Made by a program: the position numbers and the translations under genes
In this document: piece by piece, positions 22,443 to 34,646 of the stretch
Numbering within the stretch: the stretch's first letter is position 1
Layout: each line of letters begins with the position of its first letter
Notes under the pieces: generated by a model
What the model saw: only the letters and a program-made list of their open reading frames with translations
The model's database searches: none
Told to the model about the DNA's origin: nothing
Origin: Tragulus kanchil
Taxonomy: Eukaryota > Chordata > Mammalia > Artiodactyla > Tragulidae
Assembly (NCBI GenBank): GCA_022376925.1
Contig: JAIOJX010000032.1
Location: 99,254,794 to 99,318,793, forward strand
Reading direction: 5' to 3'
Length of the DNA stretch: 64,000 nucleotides

Positions 22443-24313
22443 CCAGGGAGGCACCTGTCAGCTCCTTCTCTCACTCTAAGGTGGTGGATTTTTTTCCTGA
22501 AAACTTGACTGTTCTTCTGCCTAGTTACTGCTGGAATCCCTGAAGCTCAGCAAAGCCCTTTCTGCTGGCTAGGGCTGGGGATGAAAGCCGTAAATATTAG
22601 CTGGGACAATGAATGACTGACTCAGGAATACATATTTGTTTTTTTTCTCAGAGGCTAGGTTGTGCTATTGGTTAAGAAGCATGTTCTACTGTGGGCTTCA
22701 GGCAAAATGCTACTCAATACCTGACACTTCTTGGTCTCTATGCATGCTATTGTTGAGGTCAAGTATAGATCTTGTGCTGAGATCATCTGCACATGTCATA
22801 GCCCCATCAGTAATGAAGCTCTCAACCCGTTTTGTGGTTGTAGGTCTTGGATGTCCTATTTCTCTAAATCATACCGTGGCAGAACAATCAGTTCTTCACT
22901 TTGAAAAGTGATCAGCCCAGTGATAAAGACATGTGTGTCAGTGTTTAAGGCAAATTCTTATCTTCTGTTCTACAACGTGTCTACATTTATAGCAGATAGA
23001 AAAACCTTCTGGAGGGAGGGGAGGTAAAGCTGTGGACTCTTTTTTGGAGGAGGGGACGGGCCACTCCTATTGGTCTTTCATTTATCTATTTTCATCCATC
23101 TGTGTTCTTTGGCCTGTGGGCCTCCCATGTGGCCTCTGTTGTCGCAGAGAGCCGGCTCTGGTGCATGCCGGCCCTCAGTAATTGGGCACATCGCGTCCGT
23201 TGGCACCCGGGATCTCAAGCCTGGGATTCTTAGAAGCCAGGTGTTTGGTTGGGAGTTGGAATGAGACAGAACAGCATAGCATAGAATTGGAAGGAACTTG
23301 CATGAAACTGAGCCAGCTCCTCCATGTTACTTCTGAGGAAGCTGAGACCTAGAATACTTAAGTGCCTCATCTGAGGTCATGGGGTTCAGTGGCAACAAGA
23401 ACACTAATCCCAGGAGAGAGCTTTGCCCAGTCCATTCCAGTTGATACCTGAGTCCATCGTGGAAGGTACTCCTTTAGGCTACTTGTCAGCTTGAGGTCAG
23501 CCATGTTCTTCTCCAGGGAGGCACCTGTCAGCTCCTTCTCTCACTCTAAGGTGGTGGATTTTTTTTTTCCTGAAAACTTGACTGTTCTTCTGCCTAGTTA
23601 CTGCTGGAATCCCTGAAGCTCAGCAAAGCCCTTTCTGCTGGCTAGGGCTGGGGATGAAAGCCGTAAATATTAGCTGGGACAATGAATGACTGACTCAGGA
23701 ATACATATTTGTTTTTTTTCTCAGAGGCTAGGTTGTGCTATTGGTTAAGAAGCATGTTCTACTGTGGGCTTCAGGCAAAATGCTACTCAATACCTGACAC
23801 TTCTTGGTCTCTATGCATGCTATTGTTGAGGTCAAGTATAGATCTTGTGCTGAGATCATCTGCACATGTCATAGCCCCATCAGTAATGAAGCTCTCAACC
23901 CGTTTTGTGGTTGTAGGTCTTGGATGTCCTATTTCTCTAAATCATACCGTGGCAGAACAATCAGTTCTTCACTTTGAAAAGTGATCAGCCCAGTGATAAA
24001 GACATGTGTGTCAGTGTTTAAGGCAAATTCTTATCTTCTGTTCTACAACGTGTCTACATTTATAGCAGATAGAAAAACCTTCTGGAGGGAGGGGAGGTAA
24101 AGCTGTGGACTCTTTTTTTGGAGGAGGGGGACGGGCCACTCCTATTGGTCTTTCATTTATCTATTTTCATCCATCTGTGTTCTTTGGCCCGTGTGGGCCT
24201 CCCATCGCGGTGGCCTCTGTTGTCGCAGAGAGCCGGCTCTGGGTGCATGCGCCCCAGAGCTCCGGCTCAGTAATTGGGCACATGGGTCCTGCCGCTCCGT
24301 GGCACGTGGGATC
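22148..24313. repeat. Direct tandem duplication G (unit about 1.07-1.1 kb)
   Basis: 22148-23217 is repeated at 23218-24313. It starts inside duplication F copy 2, so 'cctgggattcttagaag' occurs three times (about 21070, 22151, 23221). Copy 1 decays over its last 150 bases (23066-23217) with many small deletions in a SINE that is intact in copy 2. Confidence 0.92.
23066..23213 (-). mobile_element. Damaged duplicate of a CHR SINE
   Basis: Same element as 24137-24391 but missing bases at many points (for example 'ggcctgtgggcc' for 'ggcccgtgtgggcc') and cut at 'gggatct'. The damage is confined to the end of duplication copy 1. Confidence 0.8.
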
Positions 24314-24391
24314 TTCCCAGGCCAGGGATCGAACCAGTGCCCCTTGCACTGCAAGGCAGTGTCCTTACCCACTGGACCACCAGGGAAGCCC
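24137..24391 (-). mobile_element. CHR-type tRNA-derived SINE, full length
   Basis: Reverse orientation: tail 'cctattggtctttcatttat', body with 'ctttggcccgtgtgggcctc', tRNA-like 'ccagggatcgaacc', and head ending 'ccactggaccaccagggaag'. It has the same unusual tail as the copies at 7648 and 14142. Open frames on both strands here (24105-24504) are spurious. Confidence 0.85.
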
Positions 24392-24429
24392 TCTGTGAAT
24401 TCTCAAACCAAGCAACCAAACCAGGAATC

Positions 24430-24562
24430 CTAGCTAAGCCACTCACCTGTTGTGTGACCTTTGGCAAGTGGCTTAATTTCTCTGTGCCTCAGTTTCCTTT
24501 GTAACAAGGAGATCATAACAACATCTACCCCTGGGGGTGATTATATGGACTAAATGAATTAA
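24430..24562 (+). repeat. MIR element
   Basis: 'ctgttgtgtgacctttggca', 'agtggcttaatttctctgtg' and 'cctcagtttcc', followed by an 'aggagatcataacaacatct' segment, give a clear MIR. Confidence 0.75.
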
Positions 24563-25655
24563 CATACAGTAAATGCTTGAAACTGTCAGAAACTTAGCCA
24601 GTGGTATAGATCTGTAAGTTGTGACCATCACCATCATCATCACTGTTTATTTCTCTCAAAGACAGTCACCAACTGGCTAGACCTCAGTGGTATCATTTTT
24701 TCAGTATAAAGACCCTCATGCTTACTTCCCAGGGTCTGTGTGCCGTCTCTGCCTCATCTCTTCCTCTGAACCCCACCTCTCACTCATCACCTTTTTTTCC
24801 AATTCAGGTTTAGAATCTCCCCCACTTGTTCTAAAACATTGTGGCTCTTATATGTCACTGTGTTTTAGTAAAGCTAGAAAATTGCGATGTGCTCATCTTT
24901 GTAACAATTTTCTGGCATCCTTTTGTTCACTTTACATGGAAAGTGTACAGAGTTTTTTCTCTCCTCTTCTGGGAACTCTCTATCGCAGCACATTCAAAAT
25001 CTACCTATTCTCCAAGGTGTGGCTGGAAAAAAAAGAATGCAAATAGTAACAGTTCCTTGTATGGATTATATACTGAAATGATAATGATGTTGGTATACTG
25101 GCCTAAAAAATAAAATTATTATTAAAATTAATTTCACCAGTTTCTTTTTACTTTTTAACTGTGACTACAAGAAAAGGTAAACATACATCTGTGGCTTGCA
25201 TTGTCCAGAATAATAGCAATCTCTTTAAATCAGAACTTTACTTGAATGGCTGAATAATCCTTTGAGACTGACAGCTTTTAGCCTGTTCTCAAGACCCATT
25301 TAATTTAATATATATACTTACAGTAACTACCTTATAAATAGAGTGACTATCCTTTTGGATTTGTCTAGGAAAGTCTCAATTTATGCTTACTGTTCAGCTA
25401 TAAATTGTAAGTTGTGGCCCCTTTCATTATCAGTAAGAGTCTTATTTCAAATAATAAATTACACTGTGATCCTACTTATAAAAGATACACCTGAAGCTCT
25501 CAGGTTACTTTTGCACATCCTTATCCCTGAAGAACCCTTACCCGGTGTCTAGACCAATCTGTCTTTCTGTGGTCTGCACTGATATTTCCCTGCCTCATCA
25601 GTGCCCCTTTGACAAGAAAACACACTTCCTACTTTCAGATTCCCAATTAAAACTA
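24563..25655. other. Unique sequence, nothing recognised
   Basis: Holds two overlapping plus-strand frames (24687-25046, 119 codons; 24841-25113, 90 codons) with no domain, no start context and hydrophobic but irregular composition. I do not call a gene. A/T-rich from 25050. Confidence 0.35.
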
Positions 25656-25657
25656 TA

Positions 25658-25876
25658 TTGTTGATGTTTTTGTTGAGTCCATAAGTCATGTTTGACTCTT
25701 TTGCAATCCCGTGGATTGTAGCTAACCGGGCTCCTCTGTCCATGGGATTTCCCAGGTGAGAATATTGGAGTGGGTTGCTGTTTCCTTCTCTAGGGGATCT
25801 TCTCGACACAGGAATTGAACCCTTGTCTCCTGCATTGGCAGGCAGATTCTTTACATTGAGCTACCAGGGAAGCCCC
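25658..25876 (-). mobile_element. Bov-tA SINE
   Basis: 'ttgttgagtccataagtcat', 'ggattgtagctaaccgggct', 'gagtgggttgctgtttcctt', 'gcattggcaggcagattc' and terminal 'ctaccagggaagcccc'. Nearly full length. Confidence 0.88.
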
Positions 25877-26129
25877 AGCTAAAACCCTACTCCATTGCTA
25901 ATTACCGTGGTTGGCATAATACTTCCTGTCCATTACTGTGAAACATTGCCCTTGGGATGGTGGCTGGGGAGGGGGGAGATGCATTGAGTCCACAGGCATT
26001 ATTCTTTAGGTAGCTCATGTTGGATCTTCTGTAGGTCATATATGCAGACTGCAAAAGTGATCACGGTTTCCACTGGTGACCATTCCACTTTCCCATTCTG
26101 CCACACAAAAAAAGCCTGGTGTTAGGAAC
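25877..26129. other. Unique sequence, nothing recognised
   Basis: No repeat or gene seen. Confidence 0.3.
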
Positions 26130-26240
26130 AAGATTTAGCCTTTGCTGAACCTCAGCTGCCTCATCTGTAAAGCGGATTTGAGAATAGCCTCTCCCTCATA
26201 GAAACTGTGAAAATTTAATAAGATCATAATTATTAAGTCC
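26130..26240 (+). repeat. MIR fragment
   Basis: 'aacctcagctgcctcatctg' then 'taaagcggatttgagaat' and 'aatttaataagatca' follow the MIR order. Confidence 0.5.
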
Positions 26241-26439
26241 CTATCCAAGTATTGCCATAAAACAGAGACTTTGTGAACATTTTCTCTCTCACCCTTTCCT
26301 CTAGGCAGATTCACTCTCTGAAACCCATGAAATGGGTGACATAGACTCTTCGATTTTTGTTTGTTATTTTGTGATGGTATAGTAACACTCACTTTATTGA
26401 TCTGACTTTGATTTGATTTTCCAACTCTGTGTTTTATAA

Positions 26440-26705
26440 TTGTCTCATTTTCGTATTTGTTTTATATTGGAGTCAATGAACAAGGTTGTGTTTGTTTCAG
26501 GTGTACAGCAAAGTGATTCAGTTATACATAGCCATGTACCTATTCTTTTTCAAATTCATTTCCCATTTAGGTTATTATGTTGAGCATTCTGTATTCTATA
26601 CAGTAGGTCCTTGTTGATGATCTATTTTAAATATAGCAGTGTAGACATGTCAATTCCCAACTCCAAGCCTATCCCCTGCACCAAACTCGTGACTTTTTAA
26701 ACTTA
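26440..26705 (-). mobile_element. L1 3' UTR fragment
   Basis: 'tgtttcaggtgtacagcaaa', 'gtgattcagttatacatag', 'gtaggtccttgttgatgatc' and 'tattttaaatatagcagtg' are the cetartiodactyl L1 3' UTR in reverse. No coding part. Confidence 0.75.
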
Positions 26706-26824
26706 TGGTAGAAGGCTACTGGCAGTTCTGCTGCTTCTTGGCTCGTGGTACAAAATAGCCTCGACCGCATTAGACTCCTCTGAGTCTGGCCTGTGGGGGA
26801 AGTTACATCTTCCATCCAGTGAAG

Positions 26825-29034
26825 AAGTCCTGCTAGGTTTTTCCTCAGTCCATATACTACTCATAAATCCCACCTAGTTTCCAAAGCAGATGCATCCCCC
26901 AAGGCTCTAGGACAGTAAGCCTGATAACCTGGAGAGCTGTCGAAGGAATCTGTCCTTTTGGTCATCTGTGCCTCCTAAATGGTTGTGAATGTTTTATTTA
27001 AACCTATAATGGGAAAAGGAGAAATTCACTCGAATGCATAACCTGCCACTACCAGCATAGCTGTGACAAATGGACACCTGACAGTTTAGATTCTGCCAAT
27101 TAGAGAGCTTCTCATTGCCTCAGCTTTTGATAAACATCAGTCAGTACAGGGGTTGGAGAAACTGTGGCTTCCTTTTTTTTTTTTTTTTTTATTCATTTCC
27201 TCCATCTCTTGCTTCTTGAGTGTACCTTCTGGCACCAGCCATACGTGCTGGCTGCATCGTTAAGTGCTGAGACTTTACATCGTAATTCTGTGAGAGGTTT
27301 TCTCTGGGGGCAATGTTGCATCTGTGGAAAAAGAATTTCCATGTACAATGGAGGTGATATGTTGGGGAATGTTGATGACATATTTAAGGAAACAGCTGCC
27401 CAGAAACTATTCTGTGTATGTGTGTGGGGATGGCTGAGCTGGAGGGAGAGGAGGCTTGTTTTGGTTGCCCACAGGCTAAATAAGGTGGTATGTCTCATCT
27501 TGGCTTAGAGGTCTGCTAAGGAAAAGCTTTGAAGTACTTAACTCAAGCAGGCAAGAACACGGATTTGGGATGTGGGATAATTTGCTCAACTTGTGTTCTA
27601 TCTGGGAGGCTCATAAGCTATCCAGCAATATTATCATCAATTCCCACTTTCTTTCAGATGCTTCTTAATGTTATTTAATACTCTTTTCGACAGACTGGGG
27701 AACTAAACCAGGATGAAATTATAGCTTAATTTTTTTAATGGAATTCCTTGTGAAACAAAAAAATGTCTGTGTTCAATAGCTGGATAGATGTATGGCAAAA
27801 TAGGGAAAGGCAAGCTGTGTAACATCAGGACCCGTTTCTATAGCAACAAAATGTCAGCCATCCTTTTGGCTGATCCTATTAATCTGGAGTAGAAGCAATG
27901 ATACTGACACATTCGAAATGTATTTAAGAAGTCCTGCTAGGTTTTTCCTCAGTCCATATACTACTCATAAATCCCACCTAGTTTCCAAAGCAGATGCATC
28001 CCCCAAGGCTCTAGGACAGTAAGCCTGATAACCTGGAGAGCTGTCGAAGGAATCTGTCCTTTTGGTCATCTGTGCCTCCTAAATGGTTGTGAATGTTTTA
28101 TTTAAACCTATAATGGGAAAAGGAGAAATTCACTCGAATGCATAACCTGCCACTACCAGCATAGCTGTGACAAATGGACACCTGACAGTTTAGATTCTGC
28201 CAATTAGAGAGCTTCTCATTGCCTCAGCTTTTGATAAACATCAGTCAGTACAGGGGTTGGAGAAACTGTGGCTTCCTTTTTTTTTTTTTTTTTTATTCAT
28301 TTCCTCCATCTCTTGCTTCTTGAGTGTACCTTCTGGCACCAGCCATACGTGCTGGCTGCATCGTTAAGTGCTGAGACTTTACATCGTAATTCTGTGAGAG
28401 GTTTTCTCTGGGGGCAATGTTGCATCTGTGGAAAAAGAATTTCCATGTACAATGGAGGTGATATGTTGGGGAATGTTGATGACATATTTAAGGAAACAGC
28501 TGCCCAGAAACTATTCTGTGTATGTGTGTGGGGATGGCTGAGCTGGAGGGAGAGGAGGCTTGTTTTGGTTGCCCACAGGCTAAATAAGGTGGTATGTCTC
28601 ATCTTGGCTTAGAGGTCTGCTAAGGAAAAGCTTTGAAGTACTTAACTCAAGCAGGCAAGAACACGGATTTGGGATGTGGGATAATTTGCTCAACTTGTGT
28701 TCTATCTGGGAGGCTCATAAGCTATCCAGCAATATTATCATCAATTCCCACTTTCTTTCAGATGCTTCTTAATGTTATTTAATACTCTTTTCGACAGACT
28801 GGGGAACTAAACCAGGATGAAATTATAGCTTAATTTTTTTAATGGAATTCCTTGTGAAACAAAAAGATGTCTGTGTTCAATAGCTGGATAGATGTATGGC
28901 AAAATAGGGGAAAGGCAAGCTGTGTAACATCAGGACCCGTTTCTATAGCAACAAAAATGTCAGCCATCCTTTTGGCTGATCCTATTAATCTGGAGTAGAA
29001 GCAATGATACTGACACATTCGAAATGTATTTAAG
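26825..29034. repeat. Direct tandem duplication H (unit 1104 bp)
   Basis: 26825-27928 is repeated at 27929-29034, joined at a shared 'aag'. Paired frames lie at 27164/28268 and 27193/28297. There are two one-base length differences (G run near 27810, A run near 27850) and one substitution in an A run near 27763, all in or next to homopolymers. It contains an 18-base T run at 27173. Confidence 0.93.
27560..27920. other. Repeat-free block with weak X-box (copy at 28664-29026)
   Basis: Repeat-free sequence with gtttctatagcaac at 27834-27847 (copy 28939-28952), which resembles an RFX X-box with about two deviations. Inference only. Confidence 0.2.
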
Positions 29035-30814
29035 CCAGAAGGTGAAAATATAACCCAGCTGTAGATTTAAACTAGAGGTAGAATTAGGCACTAGCATGAT
29101 TCAACCAAAACACCCAGGATGTAAGGGAGAGCGGGGAGGTCTCAAGTGCAGCTTATGCAATTTTTAAATTTATTTTTAATGATTAAGCTTTCCACCAGAA
29201 GTTATTCCAAATAGCCTTGGATCGATCCAAGTACGAAAAAGAAGGGTAGGGGAAATATCCAATCAGCTTCTGTTATCCAGAGAAGGCCAGTCTTTTTCAT
29301 AGTGTTGGCTCAGAGGAAACCCTTAGAATTAATTGTTTTGAAGATGACGAGATTTGTAACTTTGACAGCTGCTGACATTTATGCCTCTTCTTGGAAAGGA
29401 AAGACTAGGTTTCTGTAAGAAGAACTCTGGCCTCTGGGTCTGAGCATGGGGTCCTGGTTTCTGCTCTTTAAACCCACAAAAAGTCTCTAGTGTGAGACTT
29501 GTGAACAGACCCCAGTATCTGCTAATGGAGGTAATGGTCCCAGCCCTGTGTACTTCGCAGAGCTACTCCCAGGACCAAATGAGATAATGGATGTGGAAGT
29601 ACTCTGAAAGGTATCTAAAGTGCTCCAGGAGTGTAAAGAATGATTATTATTACTAAGGATGAGCCAAAGAAATACTCTGTCCTAAAGAACACCAGTAGCA
29701 GACAGAGTTTAGGAGGCGGGTTATAAATTCTGACTATTTGGGTCAGCGGTTTGAATTCTTTTTTTCCAAGGGAGCCTGGAAAGCTATTATTCTGTGCTCT
29801 TTGCCTTTGGTGCCTCTTTTTACTTTCGAATTATTTAAATGGCCAAATCTTTTCCCTCTTTGCAAAGCAGAATGACAGTCCCCAGTATATTTTGCTGCTG
29901 GAGCACAAAATAAATGGGGATGCAGATCTGTGTCATTATGATAAAACACCATCTTTTCATCTTTATCTGAGAATTTCAGACTCCTCAAGAAAGATGACCG
30001 CCTCTTGTTATGGAAAATGAATTTGCCAGCAAAGAAAGATATCTGTTCACTTGTTCTTGGGGCTTCCTATTTCCAAAAGCATCAAGAAAAATTAGCCCTG
30101 CTTACTATTCTGAGTTTATTAAAAAATGGGTTCCCTTTCCTCACCCACTCCCCACATGTCTGAAAATGATTGTGGAATCACAGAAGAGAGTAGAGACAGG
30201 AACCAGCCAGGAAAATGAAAAGAGAATGTAATGTTTGATTAACCAGAAAGGAAGAGACTGCTTTTTGAAATGAGTAGCAAAAGGTCTGGATATTTCTACC
30301 CTCTGTCTGGATGCACTTTCTTACACTTCAGAAATAATTAACACTCTCAAAGCAGAGGAGATGCTTTCAACTCTGCCTTGAAATAAAATGTTGTTTTTGT
30401 ATAAACCGTGGCTGGGGATGTGTCGCTGTCACCTTCAGGCCCTGCATTATGACTGATGACCTGGGAGGGTGTCCAAATCTCAGATTTTGTCTCCATCAGT
30501 CACCTGTCAGCTGTATCTCTTACACTCTGCTAGGCTCATGGGGGTAAACGATGGGGAAGATGAAGAGAAAGTAGAATTTTTAAAAATGTTTATCAAATTT
30601 CAGGCACCAAATTGCTGTCTCTAATCAGTTCATTAAATTAAAACAAAATGAACTTCATAGCCTTGTAGGAGCATAGAGGCTGGTTGATTAGTTAAGACAA
30701 ACAACCTTTCTCATTCTTGTTTGTCCTCTGGCACGCTGCTCTTCTATGAGCTTTTCAGATTGCCCTATTATGCTCCCAAGGCCCCATCTGTAAAACAGTC
30801 TAATTCAGTGATGA
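29035..30814. other. Unique sequence with MIR-like scrap
   Basis: A weak MIR-like stretch near 29540-29640 ('gaccaaatgagataatgg'). Frames at 29743-30231 overlap on both strands and have no domain character. A repeat-free AT-rich core near 30590-30660 has homeodomain-type cores. Confidence 0.35.
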
Positions 30815-30995
30815 GGAGGGTTGGTTTGAGAGGCAAGTATGGTTCAAGTTTAAGCTCCCTTGCATACTAGCAGGGTAGCTTAGTGCAGCCTCCTTGAGCT
30901 TCCATGGCATCACTTGTAAAAGGAAAAGCAGTAGATCCTAACACACAGAGCTTTATGAGAGCTAAATAAAAAATGGAGGCACTGTGCTTAGCCAA
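30815..30995 (+). repeat. MIR element
   Basis: 'gttcaagtttaagctccc', 'tagcagggtagcttagtgca', 'cctccttgagcttcca' and 'acttgtaaaagg' followed by 'gagagctaaataaa' follow the MIR order. Confidence 0.55.
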
Positions 30996-31654
30996 AGAGG
31001 CAACACCTAGTGAGAACCCAGTGAGTTCTAGCAATTGTGATTATTTTCATTTCTGTGACTATTATAGAGTATTTTGACCTTTCTATTTTAGCCCATAGAG
31101 CAACATGTTTTACTACCAAGCGACAGGTATGATAAAACATCCACAAGTCTCATGATGAGCCCATCCTGGGGAGGCCTCCGAGGCAGGGGGAGGTTTAGGG
31201 ACACAGAGCTGTCAGAAATGTGCTGAGACTCAGAGTCGGCATGGATGGGGCTCAGCAGAGGACAGAGAAATGTGCATATCTACTACACACATTCATTTGT
31301 GTTTTAAAACAGCATTTGTATATTTGACTCAATCCTTTTGGATATTTCCATTCCCAAGGGCCTTGCCCATTCTTTGATATGTCATGATCATTATTATAGA
31401 GTGCATCACACTCCAGTGTTTCACTCTCTTTGTCCAATGATTAGCCTGTGATCGATAGAGAGCAGAGATCGTATACGTATATATATTTTTTACTTATTCA
31501 TGTAAATATCGAGTACTGTTTCAGGGTTTCAAGAGGTATTTGCTTGATGGATAAATGGATCAAGGGATGAACAAACAAATGAATAAGAGTCTTTATAAAA
31601 CTCGTAGTTACCAGTGGGGAGGGGAAGGAGAGGAGGGGACGGTAGAAGTAGGGG

Positions 31655-31860
31655 ATTCAGAGGTACAAACTACTACGTATAAAATAAGGGAGTTAGGAGG
31701 ATACCATTGTATGGAACAGGATATTATAAAATATCCTGTATTTTATAATAACTTTAAATGGAATATAATCTATAAAAATACTGAATCACTATTGTACACC
31801 TAAACTTAGTAAAATATTGTAAATCATCTATACTTCAATGAAAAATCAATTCTACATTGC
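31655..31860 (+). mobile_element. L1 3' UTR fragment
   Basis: 'actactacgtataaaataag', 'ggatattataaaatatcctg', 'aactttaaatggaatataat', 'tcactattgtacacctaaac' and 'catctatacttcaatgaaaa' give the L1 3' UTR series on the plus strand. 30996-31654 before it and 31861-32357 after it show nothing nameable. Confidence 0.7.
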
Positions 31861-32357
31861 ATTTATGCCCCTGTGTGACCATGTGATTGTAATTAAGTAT
31901 TATTGCCTCCATACTGTGAACTGGCCAGTTTATAGGTAGGCAGGTGGATAGGGCATTGAGACTTGCTGTACTGAGAGCTCTGTCCTTAGGTGAAGGATAA
32001 TGTTTTCCTAGCCTTGATAAAAGCCCAGACTTAGATCCTCTGAGAGGATGTTTACAATCTCTCAAATTATTCCAGTTCTACCAGGGATGAGTAGCCGACC
32101 CTTTGTAGCTCTAACCCTCATTTCTAATCCACACACTCAAATCAACAATTTTGAGTGGGCTGCCAGAAAAGCAGCCAGCAGATCAAGTGTTGCCGGAGGA
32201 GCCCTTCACCCTTGGCTGCCATAAACTGCGGCCCTCTCCCTTGACTTTCGCAGCCTGAGCTGAAAGCCCGAGGCAGCTCCTCTTGAAAGGCCAGCACAGA
32301 AAATTCCTTCCAGAGCTGCAGAGTGGAGGGCTAGGCAGGGAGGACCTCATGATGCCT

Positions 32358-34646
32358 AACCCTTCATGGGACACTTGGACCAGCCATCTAAAGAAATCCT
32401 AAGACCATTTCTAGCATTATCTGTTTTCATTCCCAAACCATCTCTTTCCTTTTCTACACCTAAACCAGGAATCTGTACATCCCTAGCCCCCTGGATCTGT
32501 TCCTCCTTCATTTGAATGACATAGCTCAAGTCTTGCCCTCTTACATGCTTGATTTCTACTCTGTTTCATCTGCTCAGATGCCAGTTACAAGTAAAACAAT
32601 AATAGTAGCTAATGTTTATTTAATACCTATATGCAACTGGTACGATGTGTCTTAGCTCTGTTTATTCATCTTATCTTCCGCATAAGCTAAGAAAACAGAG
32701 ACACAAGGTAAAACATGTGATCAAAAGAAAGGAATCCAGATATAGAAGTATAGAGTACGATGAGATAGTTCATGAGGCGTAGATAAGTAGAAGCATAGTA
32801 GAATTTGTGAGTGAATTTACTCTTGAGAAAGAAGGAAGAAAACGGGCACAGGAACTGACAGTGGTCAAGGGCACAGATGTGTACAGCACACCCTAGTTTA
32901 CTGGTCATGGTTAGTACAATACATTGTTCAGAGCAACCATTCAGTAAGCCTAGGTTGAAATGAATCAAATAACATGTTTCGGTGAACATTGCAAAACAGA
33001 GCAGGAGACCAGAGGTGGGAGGGTTAGCCTGGTAGCAGTCGTTTTCAGGAAGAGTGGGTGAATGATGAAGCTTTGTATAAAAGTGAGAGCAAATTTTATG
33101 ACTGCAACTCACAGATTTCTCATCATAATGAATTCTCCATTAAATGTCCTCCTAATCCACACTGGCTGATAGATGAACCCCTGAAACAGAGAGTTAACAG
33201 CAAGATCTATGGGAATAGCCACATATCAGAGGAGATGAATGCAGTTAGTCATCAGGAATTGCAGGAGTCAAAAGGAAGATGGGACCATTTGCCTGGACTC
33301 TGTTTGAAAGCCAGATAACAAATGAATCCCCCAGCTTGTGTTGTCAAATGTTTCTATTCATATCAGCCACTGCCTCAGTCACTGATAGCTTAGAAGGCTT
33401 TGAAGAAAGAACATAACAGCTTAATGAAGGTGTTAGGGCATGCCTGAGAGAACACCACACTGGGTCCTGGAGTCTTTGAAGGGCAGACAAATGTGAAGGT
33501 CCCCAGCTTAGAGAACCCTTCATGGGACACTTGGACCAGCCATCTAAAGAAATCCTAAGACCATTTCTAGCATTATCTGTTTTCATTCCCAAACCATCTC
33601 TTTCCTTTTCTACACCTAAACCAGGAATCTGTACATCCCTAGCCCCCTGGATCTGTTCCTCCTTCATTTGAATGACATAGCTCAAGTCTTGCCCTCTTAC
33701 ATGCTTGATTTCTACTCTGTTTCATCTGCTCAGATGCCAGTTACAAGTAAAACAATAATAGTAGCTAATGTTTATTTAATACCTATATGCAACTGGTACG
33801 ATGTGTCTTAGCTCTGTTTATTCATCTTATCTTCCGCATAAGCTAAGAAAACAGAGACACAAGGTAAAACATGTGATCAAAAGAAAGGAATCCAGATATA
33901 GAAGTATAGAGTACGATGAGATAGTTCATGAGGCGTAGATAAGTAGAAGCATAGTAGAATTTGTGAGTGAATTTACTCTTGAGAAAGAAGGAAGAAAACG
34001 GGCACAGGAACTGACAGTGGTCAAGGGCACAGATGTGTACAGCACACCCTAGTTTACTGGTCATGGTTAGTACAATACATTGTTCAGAGCAACCATTCAG
34101 TAAGCCTAGGTTGAAATGAATCAAATAACATGTTTGGGTGAACATTGCAAAACAGAGCAGGAGACCAGAGGTGGGAGGGTTAGCCTGGTAGCAGTCGTTT
34201 TCAGGAAGAGTGGGTGAATGATGAAGCTTTGTATAAAAGTGAGAGCAAATTTTATGACTGCAACTCACAGATTTCTCATCATAATGAATTCTCCATTAAA
34301 TGTCCTCCTAATCCACACTGGCTGATAGATGAACCCCTGAAACAGAGAGTTAACAGCAAGATCTATGGGAATAGCCACATATCAGAGGAGATGAATGCAG
34401 TTAGTCATCAGGAATTGCAGGAGTCAAAAGGAAGATGGGACCATTTGCCTGGACTCTGTTTGAAAGCCAGATAACAAATGAATCCCCCAGCTTGTGTTGT
34501 CAAATGTTTCTATTCATATCAGCCACTGCCTCAGTCACTGATAGCTTAGAAGGCTTTGAAGAAAGAACATAACAGCTTAATGAAGGTGTTAGGGCATGCC
34601 TGAGAGAACACCACACTGGGGGTCCTGGAGTCTTTGAAGGGCAGAG
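32358..34646. repeat. Direct tandem duplication I (unit 1156 bp)
   Basis: 32358-33513 is repeated at 33514-34646. Paired frames at 32687/33843 (141 codons, minus) and 33058/34214 differ by a single residue or none. Copy 1 has a degraded tail (33487-33513) and one substitution (cggtgaa at 32979 versus gggtgaa at 34135). The 141-codon frame has no domain I recognise. Confidence 0.93.

Noticed and set aside
32687..33112. 141-codon minus-strand frame (repeated at 33843-34268) as a gene
   Set aside because: No recognisable domain, no paralogue-type divergence (the copies are almost identical because of duplication I), and no splice or promoter context.
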